The translations under genes and the position numbers were made by a program. The notes under the pieces were generated by a model, which was not told where the DNA came from, made no database searches, and saw nothing but the letters and a program-made list of their open reading frames with translations. Shown here piece after piece: positions 7,509 through 13,768 of a stretch of 13,768 bases of DNA (position 1 is its first letter; the number at the start of each line of letters is the position of its first letter). Origin of the DNA: Candidatus Fermentibacterota bacterium (lineage in GTDB: Bacteria > Fermentibacterota > Fermentibacteria > Fermentibacterales > Fermentibacteraceae); contig JAAYTY010000061.1 of the NCBI GenBank assembly GCA_012523605.1, positions 1-13,768 of the forward strand. The letters are read 5' to 3'.

Positions 7509-8460
7509 AGCCTGCGTGGTCGTCCCCGTGCACGCCGCCGGGCAGAGGCTGGAAGCCTGCTTCAGGGCTCTCGACGCGCAGGACTGCCGCTCCTCCCTCG
7601 AGATCGTGGCGAGCCTCGACGGGAAAGTGGACCTGCCGCCCGCGGTCCGTTCGATCGCGGACAGGGTGGTGGATGGTCCCCGCACAGGGCCCGCGGGGGC
7701 TCGGAACAGGGGATACAGGGCCGCCCCCGCCGAAAGCATTCTCTTCACGGACTCGGACTGCGTGCCCGAGCCCCGCTGGGCGTCGGCCCTTCTGGCCGCC
7801 CTCAAAGACGGCGCCGACGGAGCGAAGGGAGTCTATTCCTCCGGAGGCGGAGCGATGATCCAGAGGCTGGCCCAGGTGGAGTTCGAGGAGAGGTACGCCA
7901 TGCTCGGCTCCCGGAGGTTCATCGATCTCGTTGACACATATTCGGCCGCCTTCCGGAGATCGGCTCTCGACGCCGTCGGCGGCTTCGACGAGGGATTCCC
8001 CCTTCCCGACCACGAGGATGTAGATTTGTCCTGGAGGATGGCCTCCGCCGGAATGAGGCTGGTTTTCGTCCCCGGAGCAAGGGTAGCCCACGAGCACCGC
8101 CGGACCTGGGGGGGCTACTTCGTGCTGAAGGTCTCCCGCGGGCGCTGGAGGATGCACGCTTTGAGGAAGTTCCCCGGAAAGGCTGTCCGGGACACCTACA
8201 CCCCGTTCTGCCTCAAGGCGCAGGTCGCCCTCTGCGGCCTGGCTCCGGCGGCCGCGGCCGCATCTCTGCTCTTCCTTCCCGCCCCGGCGATATGGCTCCT
8301 CCTGTTCCTGGCCTCGTGCATTCCGCTTGCCGGAACCGCCTCGAGGACCGATCCCGGGACCCTGCCCCTGCTGCCCGCTTTCGCGGCTTTCAGGGGGGCC
8401 GCCCTGCTGTACGGGAGTGCGTGGGGAGCCCTGGAGGTGGCCCTTGCTCGCTCCCGCTAG
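7498..8460 (+). CDS. GT2 family glycosyltransferase with C-terminal membrane segments
   Basis: This 320-residue GT-A enzyme belongs to glycosyltransferase family 2. It opens with the strand VVVPVHAAGQRLEACFRAL, followed by SLDG (D41), GARNRGYRAA, the metal and nucleotide-sugar binding LFTDSDCVPEPRW (D85, D87), and the acceptor-side GGFDEGFPLPDHEDVDLSWR with the ED pair at 173-174, a likely catalytic-base region. Two or three hydrophobic segments after residue 240 (ALCGLAPAAAAASLLFLPA, IWLLLFLASCIPLAG) should anchor it in the inner membrane with the active site facing the cytoplasm. It probably adds a nucleotide-activated sugar to a lipid-linked acceptor. Start choice: the TTG is preceded by GAGGGG at 7486-7491 with a six-base spacer. 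An in-frame GTG at 7516 would shorten the protein by six residues. It overlaps both neighbours (11 and 17 bases). Confidence 0.85.
   Translation: MEAEACVVVPVHAAGQRLEACFRALDAQDCRSSLEIVASLDGKVDLPPAVRSIADRVVDGPRTGPAGARNRGYRAAPAESILFTDSDCVPEPRWASALLAALKDGADGAKGVYSSGGGAMIQRLAQVEFEERYAMLGSRRFIDLVDTYSAAFRRSALDAVGGFDEGFPLPDHEDVDLSWRMASAGMRLVFVPGARVAHEHRRTWGGYFVLKVSRGRWRMHALRKFPGKAVRDTYTPFCLKAQVALCGLAPAAAAASLLFLPAPAIWLLLFLASCIPLAGTASRTDPGTLPLLPAFAAFRGAALLYGSAWGALEVALARSR
8433..8438 (+). promoter_or_regulatory. Shine-Dalgarno fixing the TTG start of the phosphoglycosyltransferase
   Basis: GGAGGT lies five bases before the TTG at 8444. This is one of the strongest ribosome-binding sites in the window, and it decides for the TTG over the longer frame that runs back to 8327. 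It sits within the last codons of the GT2 gene. Confidence 0.6.
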
Positions 8461-9832
8461 GCGTACTGACAGGATTCTCAGCCTGCTCTTCGTGGCGATG
8501 GACATGCTGGCGGTGCCCGTCGTCTTCCTGGCGACATACTGGGTCAGGGACAACCTGCTCAACGGCATCCCCGGCTTCTACGTCTCCTTCCGGGAGTATC
8601 TGGCCGCCGTGCCGGTGATATGGGTGCTCTGGCTCGCGGTTTTCTCCTCTGCGGGCCTCTACAGGCCCAGGCGCCACCCGGGCGCGATGGGGGAGCTCCA
8701 GCCCGTCGCGAAGGCTGTTCTGCTGCTCTCGCTGACGATGATGGCGGCGAGCTACGTCACGAAGCGCGACTTCTCGAGGCTCATGCTCCTCATGTTCACG
8801 GTTCTGTCGCTACCGGCCAGCCTGGCGGCCCGCGCAGCCGCCAGGAGGATCGCCGGGATCCTCGCCCCTGGCACTGAGAGCCCCAGGGTCCTGGTGATCG
8901 GCACCGGCGAGGTCGCATCGCGCGTCATCACAAGCCTCCGCCGGCTTCCCGGGGGAAGGCACGTCATGGCGGGAGTCCTCTCCCCGGATCCGAACTGCAC
9001 GGTCGAGGAAGTGGAGGGAGTCAGGGTGGTCGGATGCCTGGCCGACCTGCCGAGGCTCATCACCAGCATGAAGATAGACGAGGTGTTCTTCGCCTCGCCC
9101 AACCTGGACAGGTCGAGGATCCTCGAGATGATATCGGACATCGAGAGCGACGAAGTGCATTTCCTCCTCGTGTCAGACCTGTTCGAGATAGCCACGGGCA
9201 TCACCGGGCTCGACGACCTCGCCAGGCTTCCGATAGTGGACATCGGGAGATCCCGCAACGGGCTCGTCCAGAGGTTCTCCAAGAGGATCTTCGACATCGT
9301 GGTCTCGCTGGCGCTGATCGTCCTGCTCAGCCCCCTGTTCGCGGCGATCTACGCCGCCCTGCTCCTGGGAGGGAAGGGGACTCCGATCTTCAGACAGACG
9401 AGGATCGGCCTCGGGGGCCGGCCGTTCACGCTTCTCAAGTTCAGGACCATGAAACCCGAGACCGGGGAATACGAGGTTGCCCCGCTCGCCCCCGGGGATC
9501 CCAGGGTCACCCGGATCGGACGCTTCCTGAGAAAGACCAGCCTGGACGAACTGCCTCAGCTTTTCAATGTATTGGCCGGAAGCATGAGCCTCGTAGGCCC
9601 GAGACCGGAAATGCCCTTCATGGTCGAGGGCTACAGGGGCTGGCAGAGGAAGAGGCTCGAAGTGAGGCCGGGGCTGACCGGCCTCTGGCAGATAATGGGC
9701 AGGAAGGATCTTCCACTGCACGAGAACCTGGAATACGACTTCTACTACATCAGGAACCAGTCTCTGATGCTCGATTTCTCGATACTGGTCCGCACACTGG
9801 CGACCGTGCTCGCAGGCAGAGGGGCTTTCTAG
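8444..9832 (+). CDS. Polyprenyl-phosphate sugar-1-phosphate transferase (WbaP/WcaJ-like)
   Basis: This 462-residue enzyme is a large polyprenol-phosphate phosphoglycosyltransferase. It should start glycan synthesis by moving a sugar-1-phosphate from a UDP-sugar onto undecaprenyl phosphate. The N-terminus has about four transmembrane helices (roughly 11-34, 51-70, 88-105, 111-130). A CoA-binding-like Rossmann domain follows (RVLVIGTGEVASRV at 148, to about 268). The catalytic domain begins at KRIFDIVVSLALIVLL (280-295), contains FRQTRIGLGGRPF, LLKFRTM (330-336), RIGRFLRKTSLDELPQLFNV with the catalytic D368-E369 pair, SLVGPRPEMP (382-391) and RPGLTGLWQI (408-417), and runs to the C-terminus. 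Domain order and length are typical of the family. The sugar (Gal, Glc or another) cannot be told by eye. The start is a TTG with a perfect GGAGGT five bases upstream. The longer open frame from 8327 lies inside the GT2 gene and has no membrane-protein character. Confidence 0.92.
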   Translation: MLAPARRTDRILSLLFVAMDMLAVPVVFLATYWVRDNLLNGIPGFYVSFREYLAAVPVIWVLWLAVFSSAGLYRPRRHPGAMGELQPVAKAVLLLSLTMMAASYVTKRDFSRLMLLMFTVLSLPASLAARAAARRIAGILAPGTESPRVLVIGTGEVASRVITSLRRLPGGRHVMAGVLSPDPNCTVEEVEGVRVVGCLADLPRLITSMKIDEVFFASPNLDRSRILEMISDIESDEVHFLLVSDLFEIATGITGLDDLARLPIVDIGRSRNGLVQRFSKRIFDIVVSLALIVLLSPLFAAIYAALLLGGKGTPIFRQTRIGLGGRPFTLLKFRTMKPETGEYEVAPLAPGDPRVTRIGRFLRKTSLDELPQLFNVLAGSMSLVGPRPEMPFMVEGYRGWQRKRLEVRPGLTGLWQIMGRKDLPLHENLEYDFYYIRNQSLMLDFSILVRTLATVLAGRGAF

Positions 9833-9835
9833 GCC

Positions 9836-11143
9836 GTGGAACCGGACTTCTACAGGCAGGTATTCGTGGACGCCCCCGAGGCGCTGATGATCGCAAGGGG
9901 CGGCGTCATCGCCGAAGCCAACCAGGAGGCCGTCCGTCTCCTCGGGGTCCGCTCGCCCGAGGATGTGTCCGGAAGGGAGATGGGGCAGATCCTGCCGATG
10001 GACTTCTCCGCCTCGTCCGCCCTCCACTCAGCGATGGCTCATCTCTCCCGCGGCGATCTCAGGAGCTTCGACATGGAGATCTCGCTCCCCGGGCCCGTGT
10101 TCTTTCCCGTGGTGATGCGCGTCTCCGGGCTGGGCGGCGGAATGGTCGCCATCTCTCTCCGTGACGCGACACACGTCCGCCGGCTGGAGAGGGAGATGAA
10201 ATGCGCCGTCGAATCGGCCTCGGCGCTGGTGGACACCTGCCCGGTGCCCGTCTTCAGGATCGACTCCGAGTACAGGTTCGTCCAAATCAGCCCCTCGCTG
10301 TCCAGGGTCACGGGGTGGCAGGCCGGGGACATCCGGGGAAGGAAGTGCCACGAGATCCTCACGGGGAGGGACTCGGTCTGCGCGGGATGCCCGGCGGCTC
10401 TGTCGCGGATCTCCGGGGCGCCCGTATCCACGGTGTTGAGCGACAAGCAGAGGCAGTGGCGCTCCTCGGCATTCGCGCTCGGCGGGCGGCACTTCACCGG
10501 CGCGGTGGTCTTCATCGAGGAGCTCCCCCAGAACTTCGCGGCCGCCCCCGATTGGTCGGCGATCCTGGAGAGCCGGTCCTCGGAGCCGGGCGGAACGGGG
10601 TTCGACGAGAGCTGTGCCCTCGAAACCGCGGAGCCCGGAACCCTTAAGGATGTATTCGCCTTCGCCGGATCGCCAGAAGCGGAGGACTCTTCCACGCTCC
10701 TCGCCATGGTAGAATCGGATCTGTCGGAACGACTGGGCAGAAAGGTGCGGGCGCTGCCCGCCGTCGAGCAGGGCCGCGTCCCGGTCTGCGGCAGGAAACT
10801 GCTCGACCTGGTGAGGAGGCTGGCCGACGCGGATTTCGGCGCCTGCCTCGGACGGGATTCCGAGATCATCCTGCGGATGGACCGCATCGGTTCCAGCGAA
10901 GCCCGGCCGGCCCCCCTCGGTTCCGAATGCCTCGCCCTCTCGATGGGTGCATCCGAGGACCTTGCGGTCATGTCCCCCGGAGAACTGCACGGGCTGTCGA
11001 GGAGCCCGGTGTCCGACGCCCTGCCGGGGTACGGCCCCGACAGGAACTCGATGAGTGTTTTCGTGGCACGGGGCCGCACCGGAAGGCCCTTCTATCAGGT
11101 TCTTCTCCGGGCCGGAGGCAGTGCTGGAGGCATACGACGATGA
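9836..11143 (+). CDS. Tandem-PAS sensor protein with a possible degenerate histidine-kinase ATPase domain
   Basis: This 435-residue protein has no signal peptide or membrane helix. PAS1 (about 3-115) begins FYRQVFVDAPEALMIA and has GGVIAEANQEAVRLLG. A short linker helix (RRLEREMKCAVESASALVD) leads to PAS2 (about 126-230), with VPVFRIDSEYRFVQISPSLS and a cysteine pattern C171, C182, C185 (CHEI then VCAGCP). The last 150 residues vaguely follow a GHKL ATPase layout: CGRKLLDLVRRLADADFGA where the N box would be, EIILRMDRI as a strand, VMSPGEL, and a final GRTGRPFYQVLLRA like the closing 'GtGt.F.v.LP' region. I see no phospho-accepting H box, no N-box asparagine and no clear G box, so kinase activity is doubtful. 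GTG start three bases after the upstream stop, with AGAGGGG at 9818-9824. It is ATGA-coupled to the next gene. Confidence 0.7.
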   Translation: MEPDFYRQVFVDAPEALMIARGGVIAEANQEAVRLLGVRSPEDVSGREMGQILPMDFSASSALHSAMAHLSRGDLRSFDMEISLPGPVFFPVVMRVSGLGGGMVAISLRDATHVRRLEREMKCAVESASALVDTCPVPVFRIDSEYRFVQISPSLSRVTGWQAGDIRGRKCHEILTGRDSVCAGCPAALSRISGAPVSTVLSDKQRQWRSSAFALGGRHFTGAVVFIEELPQNFAAAPDWSAILESRSSEPGGTGFDESCALETAEPGTLKDVFAFAGSPEAEDSSTLLAMVESDLSERLGRKVRALPAVEQGRVPVCGRKLLDLVRRLADADFGACLGRDSEIILRMDRIGSSEARPAPLGSECLALSMGASEDLAVMSPGELHGLSRSPVSDALPGYGPDRNSMSVFVARGRTGRPFYQVLLRAGGSAGGIRR

Positions 11144-11826
11144 TAGGCATCCATGCCCCTGAAGAGCATCTGAGAAGGCTGAAGAGCGTTCTCGACGGCC
11201 TGGAGGGCCTTCCCGCCGGCGCTCCCAGGCAGGGAGCTCATCTCGAGCTGCTGGTAGTGTTCTGGCAGGGAGGCGCGTCGGCGGGATTGTCGCGCCATGC
11301 CGACGGATTCGTGCCGGTCCTCGCGATCGTATCCGACCTCGAGGAGGCCGCGGCGGCGGTTGCGTCGGGCGTGAGCGACGTGGTCATGAACGACGCCGGC
11401 GATGACGAGACGAGGCTTAGGGCTTCGCTCCTGATCCGCCACGGCAGGGGAAGGGCCTGCTCGGCCCCGATTCTCGAGAGGATACTGAGGGCGGAGCTCA
11501 GCCGCTCCGACAGGGACGGCGTGGAGATAAGCCTCATACAGATCAGGCCAGGGAGCTGTGAGATCGCCGGGTTCGTCCTCGCGGAGACTCTCGCCGGCAA
11601 CGTGCGGGCCTCGGACCATGCAGGAGTGACCTCCGACGGTGCCGTCATCGTCGTCCTGCCGGGAACTCCGCTCGAGCACGCGGCAGGCGTGGCGAGGCGT
11701 CTTCGGAACCGCATGGGCGACGAGATGGGCGCTTCGGTGAGCATGCGCGTGGCGGGCGGCAGGATCGGGCACATGACACCTCCTGAAGTCGTCAGGCTTC
11801 TCTCCAGGGCTCCAGAGATCCCCTGA
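11140..11826 (+). CDS. Receiver-like plus degenerate GGDEF-like regulatory protein
   Basis: This 228-residue protein appears to have two signalling folds, both lacking active-site residues. Residues 35-105 resemble the second half of a response-regulator receiver: LELLVVFW, PVLAIVSDLEEAAAAVASGVSDVVMND and a closing RLRASLLIRHGRG. I see no clear acidic pocket or phospho-accepting Asp at the end of beta-3. Residues 111-210 resemble a diguanylate cyclase domain: ILERILRAELSRSDRDGVEISLIQI, then AETLAGNVRASDHAG, then a strand pair where GG(D/E)EF belongs but the sequence reads VTSDGAVIVVLPGT, then AAGVARRLRNRMG. Diguanylate cyclase activity is therefore unlikely; a binding or scaffold role is possible. 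The ATG overlaps the PAS-protein stop (ATGA), with GGAGG at 11126-11130, so the two products are probably made together. Domain calls are by eye, and the receiver call is the weaker one. Confidence 0.6.
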   Translation: MIGIHAPEEHLRRLKSVLDGLEGLPAGAPRQGAHLELLVVFWQGGASAGLSRHADGFVPVLAIVSDLEEAAAAVASGVSDVVMNDAGDDETRLRASLLIRHGRGRACSAPILERILRAELSRSDRDGVEISLIQIRPGSCEIAGFVLAETLAGNVRASDHAGVTSDGAVIVVLPGTPLEHAAGVARRLRNRMGDEMGASVSMRVAGGRIGHMTPPEVVRLLSRAPEIP

Positions 11827-12611
11827 TGCTCCTTCGCATCGCCGTCCTGGCTGTCGCACTGGCCTGGCCCTCGGGCACCAGATGGACCTCCCTGCAGGCC
11901 TGGCCCGACTCCTGGGGGGATTCTCCGGCTACGTCCCTTGCCTCCCCGGCCGGGCTCTCGAGGCTCGAGGGCCCCTCCGCAGAGGCATGGTGGGGAGAGT
12001 CGGATAGCGGAGGCCGATGGACTCTGGCGGCCGGACTGCCGTGCGGGAAATGGTTCTTCGGCATCTCCGGCGGCGGAGCGACGGGTTCCGAGGCTCCCGA
12101 CTCGGTTCTGGCGGGTGTCTCTGCGGCAAAGGTTCTGACCGGCGACCCCCGCGGGTTCATCAGGGGCTTCTTCGGCCCCAGCATCTGCCTCGGCGCATCT
12201 CTCGAGGTCCGCTCGGCCCCGGGCGGGGGGGGTCCTTCGTTCTCCGCATGCTCGCATCTGCAGTTCTCTGTTTTTCCGACGTTCGCGGTCGGAGCCTCTC
12301 TTTCCCGGATCGGCCTGTCCGGCCCGGGCAGCGATTCGCCCGTCTTCGGCTACGGCGGAACCTACATCTTCAACCGTCAGTTGAGGGGGCACGTGGAATA
12401 CAGGGACCATGCCGCAGGCGCAGGCGCGGAACTGTGCATCGGCGAGCGCCTTGTCTTCTCGACCGGCACTGACGGGCACTCGTGGTCCGCCGGCCTCGTT
12501 GCTCTCCTGGGCCCTTTCGAGACCGGGTATTCGGTGATCATGTGCGATTCGGCGGCTTTCCACGGGGTTTCCGTCTCATTCTCTCCGGGTGAGGGGGCCG
12601 GGGAGTGGTAG
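11826..12611 (+). CDS. Exported beta-strand-rich protein, possible outer-membrane barrel
   Basis: I do not recognise a named gene. The 261-residue product begins MLLRIAVLAVALAWPSGTRW, which looks like a signal peptide, and is Gly/Ser/Ala-rich with alternating short strands. Segments such as WTLAAGLPCGKWFFGISGGG, FAVGASLSRIGLSG and a closing FETGYSVIMCDSAAFHGVSVSFSPG alternate polar and hydrophobic residues. This resembles PorV/PorQ-like or UPF0164-like outer-membrane barrels, whose last strands often read 'gGy....h.vsl.f'. A product of 261 residues is short for that family. Several cysteines (73, 121, 142, 204, 240) are notable for an exported protein. It overlaps the upstream stop as TGATG without a strong Shine-Dalgarno sequence. 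It may serve the envelope the cluster builds or simply be the next gene in a long transcript. Function unknown. Confidence 0.6.
   Translation: MLLRIAVLAVALAWPSGTRWTSLQAWPDSWGDSPATSLASPAGLSRLEGPSAEAWWGESDSGGRWTLAAGLPCGKWFFGISGGGATGSEAPDSVLAGVSAAKVLTGDPRGFIRGFFGPSICLGASLEVRSAPGGGGPSFSACSHLQFSVFPTFAVGASLSRIGLSGPGSDSPVFGYGGTYIFNRQLRGHVEYRDHAAGAGAELCIGERLVFSTGTDGHSWSAGLVALLGPFETGYSVIMCDSAAFHGVSVSFSPGEGAGEW
12591..12597 (+). promoter_or_regulatory. Shine-Dalgarno for the GTG-started gene at 12605
   Basis: GAGGGGG ends seven bases before the GTG at 12605. It supports that GTG as the start of the open frame that continues to the right edge. Confidence 0.5.
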
Positions 12612-13768
12612 TCGGGATCCTCGCGGCGGTTCTCTTCTCTCAGACCCCTCCGGACAGCCTTCGTCCCTGGTCGTTCCAGCATCGTGGAGTCCTCTGGGCA
12701 ATCGCATCGTGCGCCCTGGAGGATGGTGAGCCCACACCCGGAGAGAGGCTGATCGACTTCTGCGAAACGCTCTCGATCTCGTCAGGAGGCTTCTCGGCCG
12801 GAGCATCCGCGGCTGCGTTTTCCGACAGCTCCGGAGGAGGGGATCTCAGCCTGAGATCAGCGGTGATGGGAGCGAGATGGCCGGGGACCCCCTGGATCGG
12901 GGCCTCGCTGGGATACTGCGACAGCCAGCCCCTGCTCTCCGGGATGGGCATGCCCCTGGTGGACTATGGCTGGGTGCCTCCGGACTCGCTGACCTGGTTC
13001 AGGGGGGCCGTGGGAGGAGTTCTGGGTTCGACCGTCAGGGCGGCGACCTGCCTGGCGGGGCCGGCGGACACCCTCTTCGTCGCATCCTTCGATAGCCCGT
13101 GGCTCGGCCTCGGCGCGTTCTCGTACACTGACCTGCGCAGGTATTCGTCCGACGGCCTCTTCAGCCTCTCGGCCGCTTCGGTGACGGCCGACTTCCGCTG
13201 GGTCGAACCCTGGGTGATCTTCGTATCCGAAGGCGGGGATAGCGAGCATAAGGCCGTCCTCGCGGAGATCAGAGGCATCCGTCTGGCTGACCTCGGGACC
13301 GGCAGGGTGGAGTTCGCAGGCTCGGCGGTTCTGGCGGGAGACTCCGCATCCGCCCCCGGAGGCGCCTTTTCACAGGGGGATCGCCTCTTTGGAGCCGAGC
13401 TGCTGCTTCTGCCGGAGGAGAGGGCTGTCGCCGGCAGGGTTTCCGCTGCGATTCACGCGGATTCGCTCGAACGGTCAACCGGCGAAGTGCTGCTTGGAAT
13501 GCTGAGTTCGGGGCGCCTCGCCGTCTCCGGAGAAGTGCTCGGCATCGGGTCGGGCTCGGGCTGGTCCGCCGGCTTGTCCGGCGACTGCAGGACCGGACCA
13601 GCCTCCATCGGAGGCTCGATCACGGCGACCGGCAGGGACAGCACGCGCATCGAGGGCCGGGCTGGCTACATTCCCAGACCGGATGTCAGCGTATTCCTCT
13701 CCGTATCCGGAGACGCCTCGGGCACTCTCGATCCTGTCGGAAGCCTGGCAGCCGCAACATGGCTCGGC
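12605..13768 (+). CDS. Exported Gly/Ser-rich hypothetical protein (3' partial)
   Basis: Reading from the GTG at 12605, all 388 codons to the last base are open, so the gene is cut by the window edge. The GTG overlaps the upstream stop by seven bases and has GAGGGGG at the right distance. The N-terminus (MVVGILAAVLFSQTPPDSL) looks like a short signal peptide, though it has no early basic residues. The rest is rich in Gly, Ser and Ala with repeating amphipathic strand-like stretches: FSAGASAAAFSDSSGGGD, WIGASLGYCDSQPLL, WSAGLSGDCRTGPASIGGSI, RIEGRAGYIPRPDVSVFLSV. That pattern suits an outer-membrane barrel or a repetitive surface protein. It resembles the preceding exported protein in composition, but I could not align the two by eye. 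There is no recognisable catalytic motif. Function unknown. Confidence 0.65.
   Translation, partial: MVVGILAAVLFSQTPPDSLRPWSFQHRGVLWAIASCALEDGEPTPGERLIDFCETLSISSGGFSAGASAAAFSDSSGGGDLSLRSAVMGARWPGTPWIGASLGYCDSQPLLSGMGMPLVDYGWVPPDSLTWFRGAVGGVLGSTVRAATCLAGPADTLFVASFDSPWLGLGAFSYTDLRRYSSDGLFSLSAASVTADFRWVEPWVIFVSEGGDSEHKAVLAEIRGIRLADLGTGRVEFAGSAVLAGDSASAPGGAFSQGDRLFGAELLLLPEERAVAGRVSAAIHADSLERSTGEVLLGMLSSGRLAVSGEVLGIGSGSGWSAGLSGDCRTGPASIGGSITATGRDSTRIEGRAGYIPRPDVSVFLSVSGDASGTLDPVGSLAAATWLG

Noticed and set aside
6336..7805. Long minus-strand open frame (489 codons) opposite the second radical SAM and GT2 genes
   Set aside because: It is low-information sequence without family signatures, lying opposite two well-supported plus-strand genes.
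6359..7858. Second plus-strand frame (499 codons) overlapping the HpnJ-like gene
   Set aside because: It is an alternate-frame shadow with no domain motifs. The overlapping frame carries the CxxxCxxC cluster and family blocks.
9833..9835. Promoter or terminator between the phosphoglycosyltransferase and the PAS protein
   Set aside because: The gap is only 3 bases and no hairpin with a T run is present nearby.
9836..11826. A working two-component pair (sensor kinase plus response regulator or diguanylate cyclase)
   Set aside because: The gene order suggests it, but the H box, N-box Asn, a receiver phospho-acceptor and the GGDEF motif are not visible, so I did not call active enzymes.

Overview
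The window is GC-rich bacterial DNA, with strong G/C preference at third codon positions and frequent AGG arginine codons. Every gene I can support lies on the plus strand. There are thirteen coding regions: one cut by the left edge, eleven complete, and one running off the right edge. They are packed into a single array. Eleven of the twelve junctions overlap (TGATG, TAGTG and ATGA types, or 7 to 22 bases) and the twelfth leaves 3 bases. There is no gap large enough for a promoter or terminator, so the window looks like the interior of one long operon. I saw no RNA gene, mobile element or CRISPR array.

Region 1 (1-9832) is a surface-glycan or glycolipid biosynthesis cluster. It opens with the C-terminal carbohydrate-binding domain of a Wzt-type ABC exporter ATPase. 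Then come an ArnT/PMT-like GT-C glycosyltransferase, a B12-binding-type radical SAM enzyme, a YdjC/ChbG/HpnK-family deacetylase, a second GT-C glycosyltransferase, a GT9 (heptosyltransferase-family) enzyme, a second radical SAM enzyme resembling the hopanoid-associated HpnJ family, a membrane-attached GT2 glycosyltransferase, and a WbaP/WcaJ-like polyprenyl-phosphate sugar-1-phosphate transferase. The likely scheme is this. The phosphotransferase loads the first sugar onto the lipid carrier. GT2 and GT9 extend the chain in the cytoplasm. The radical SAM enzymes and deacetylase modify a sugar or lipid. The ABC exporter flips the product, and the GT-C enzymes add sugars from polyprenyl-phosphate donors on the periplasmic side. 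The order of steps is inference.

Region 2 (9836-11826) encodes two signalling-type proteins whose catalytic signatures look eroded. One has two PAS domains and a C-terminus that may be a degenerate histidine-kinase ATPase domain. The other looks like a receiver-like domain fused to a GGDEF-like domain without the GGDEF motif.

Region 3 (11826-13768) encodes two exported-looking, Gly/Ser-rich proteins with beta-strand character. The second starts at a GTG at 12605 and stays open to the window edge.

The likely host is a Gram-negative, probably uncultivated, bacterium. The GT9 enzyme, Wzt-type export and barrel-like exported proteins suggest an outer membrane. A member of the FCB-type candidate phyla would fit, but that placement is a weak impression. 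The most interesting points are the HpnJ-like radical SAM, HpnK-like deacetylase and GT2 together in a polysaccharide-type cluster, the repeated pairing of a GT-C enzyme with a radical SAM enzyme, and the adjacent pair of apparently degenerate signalling proteins.
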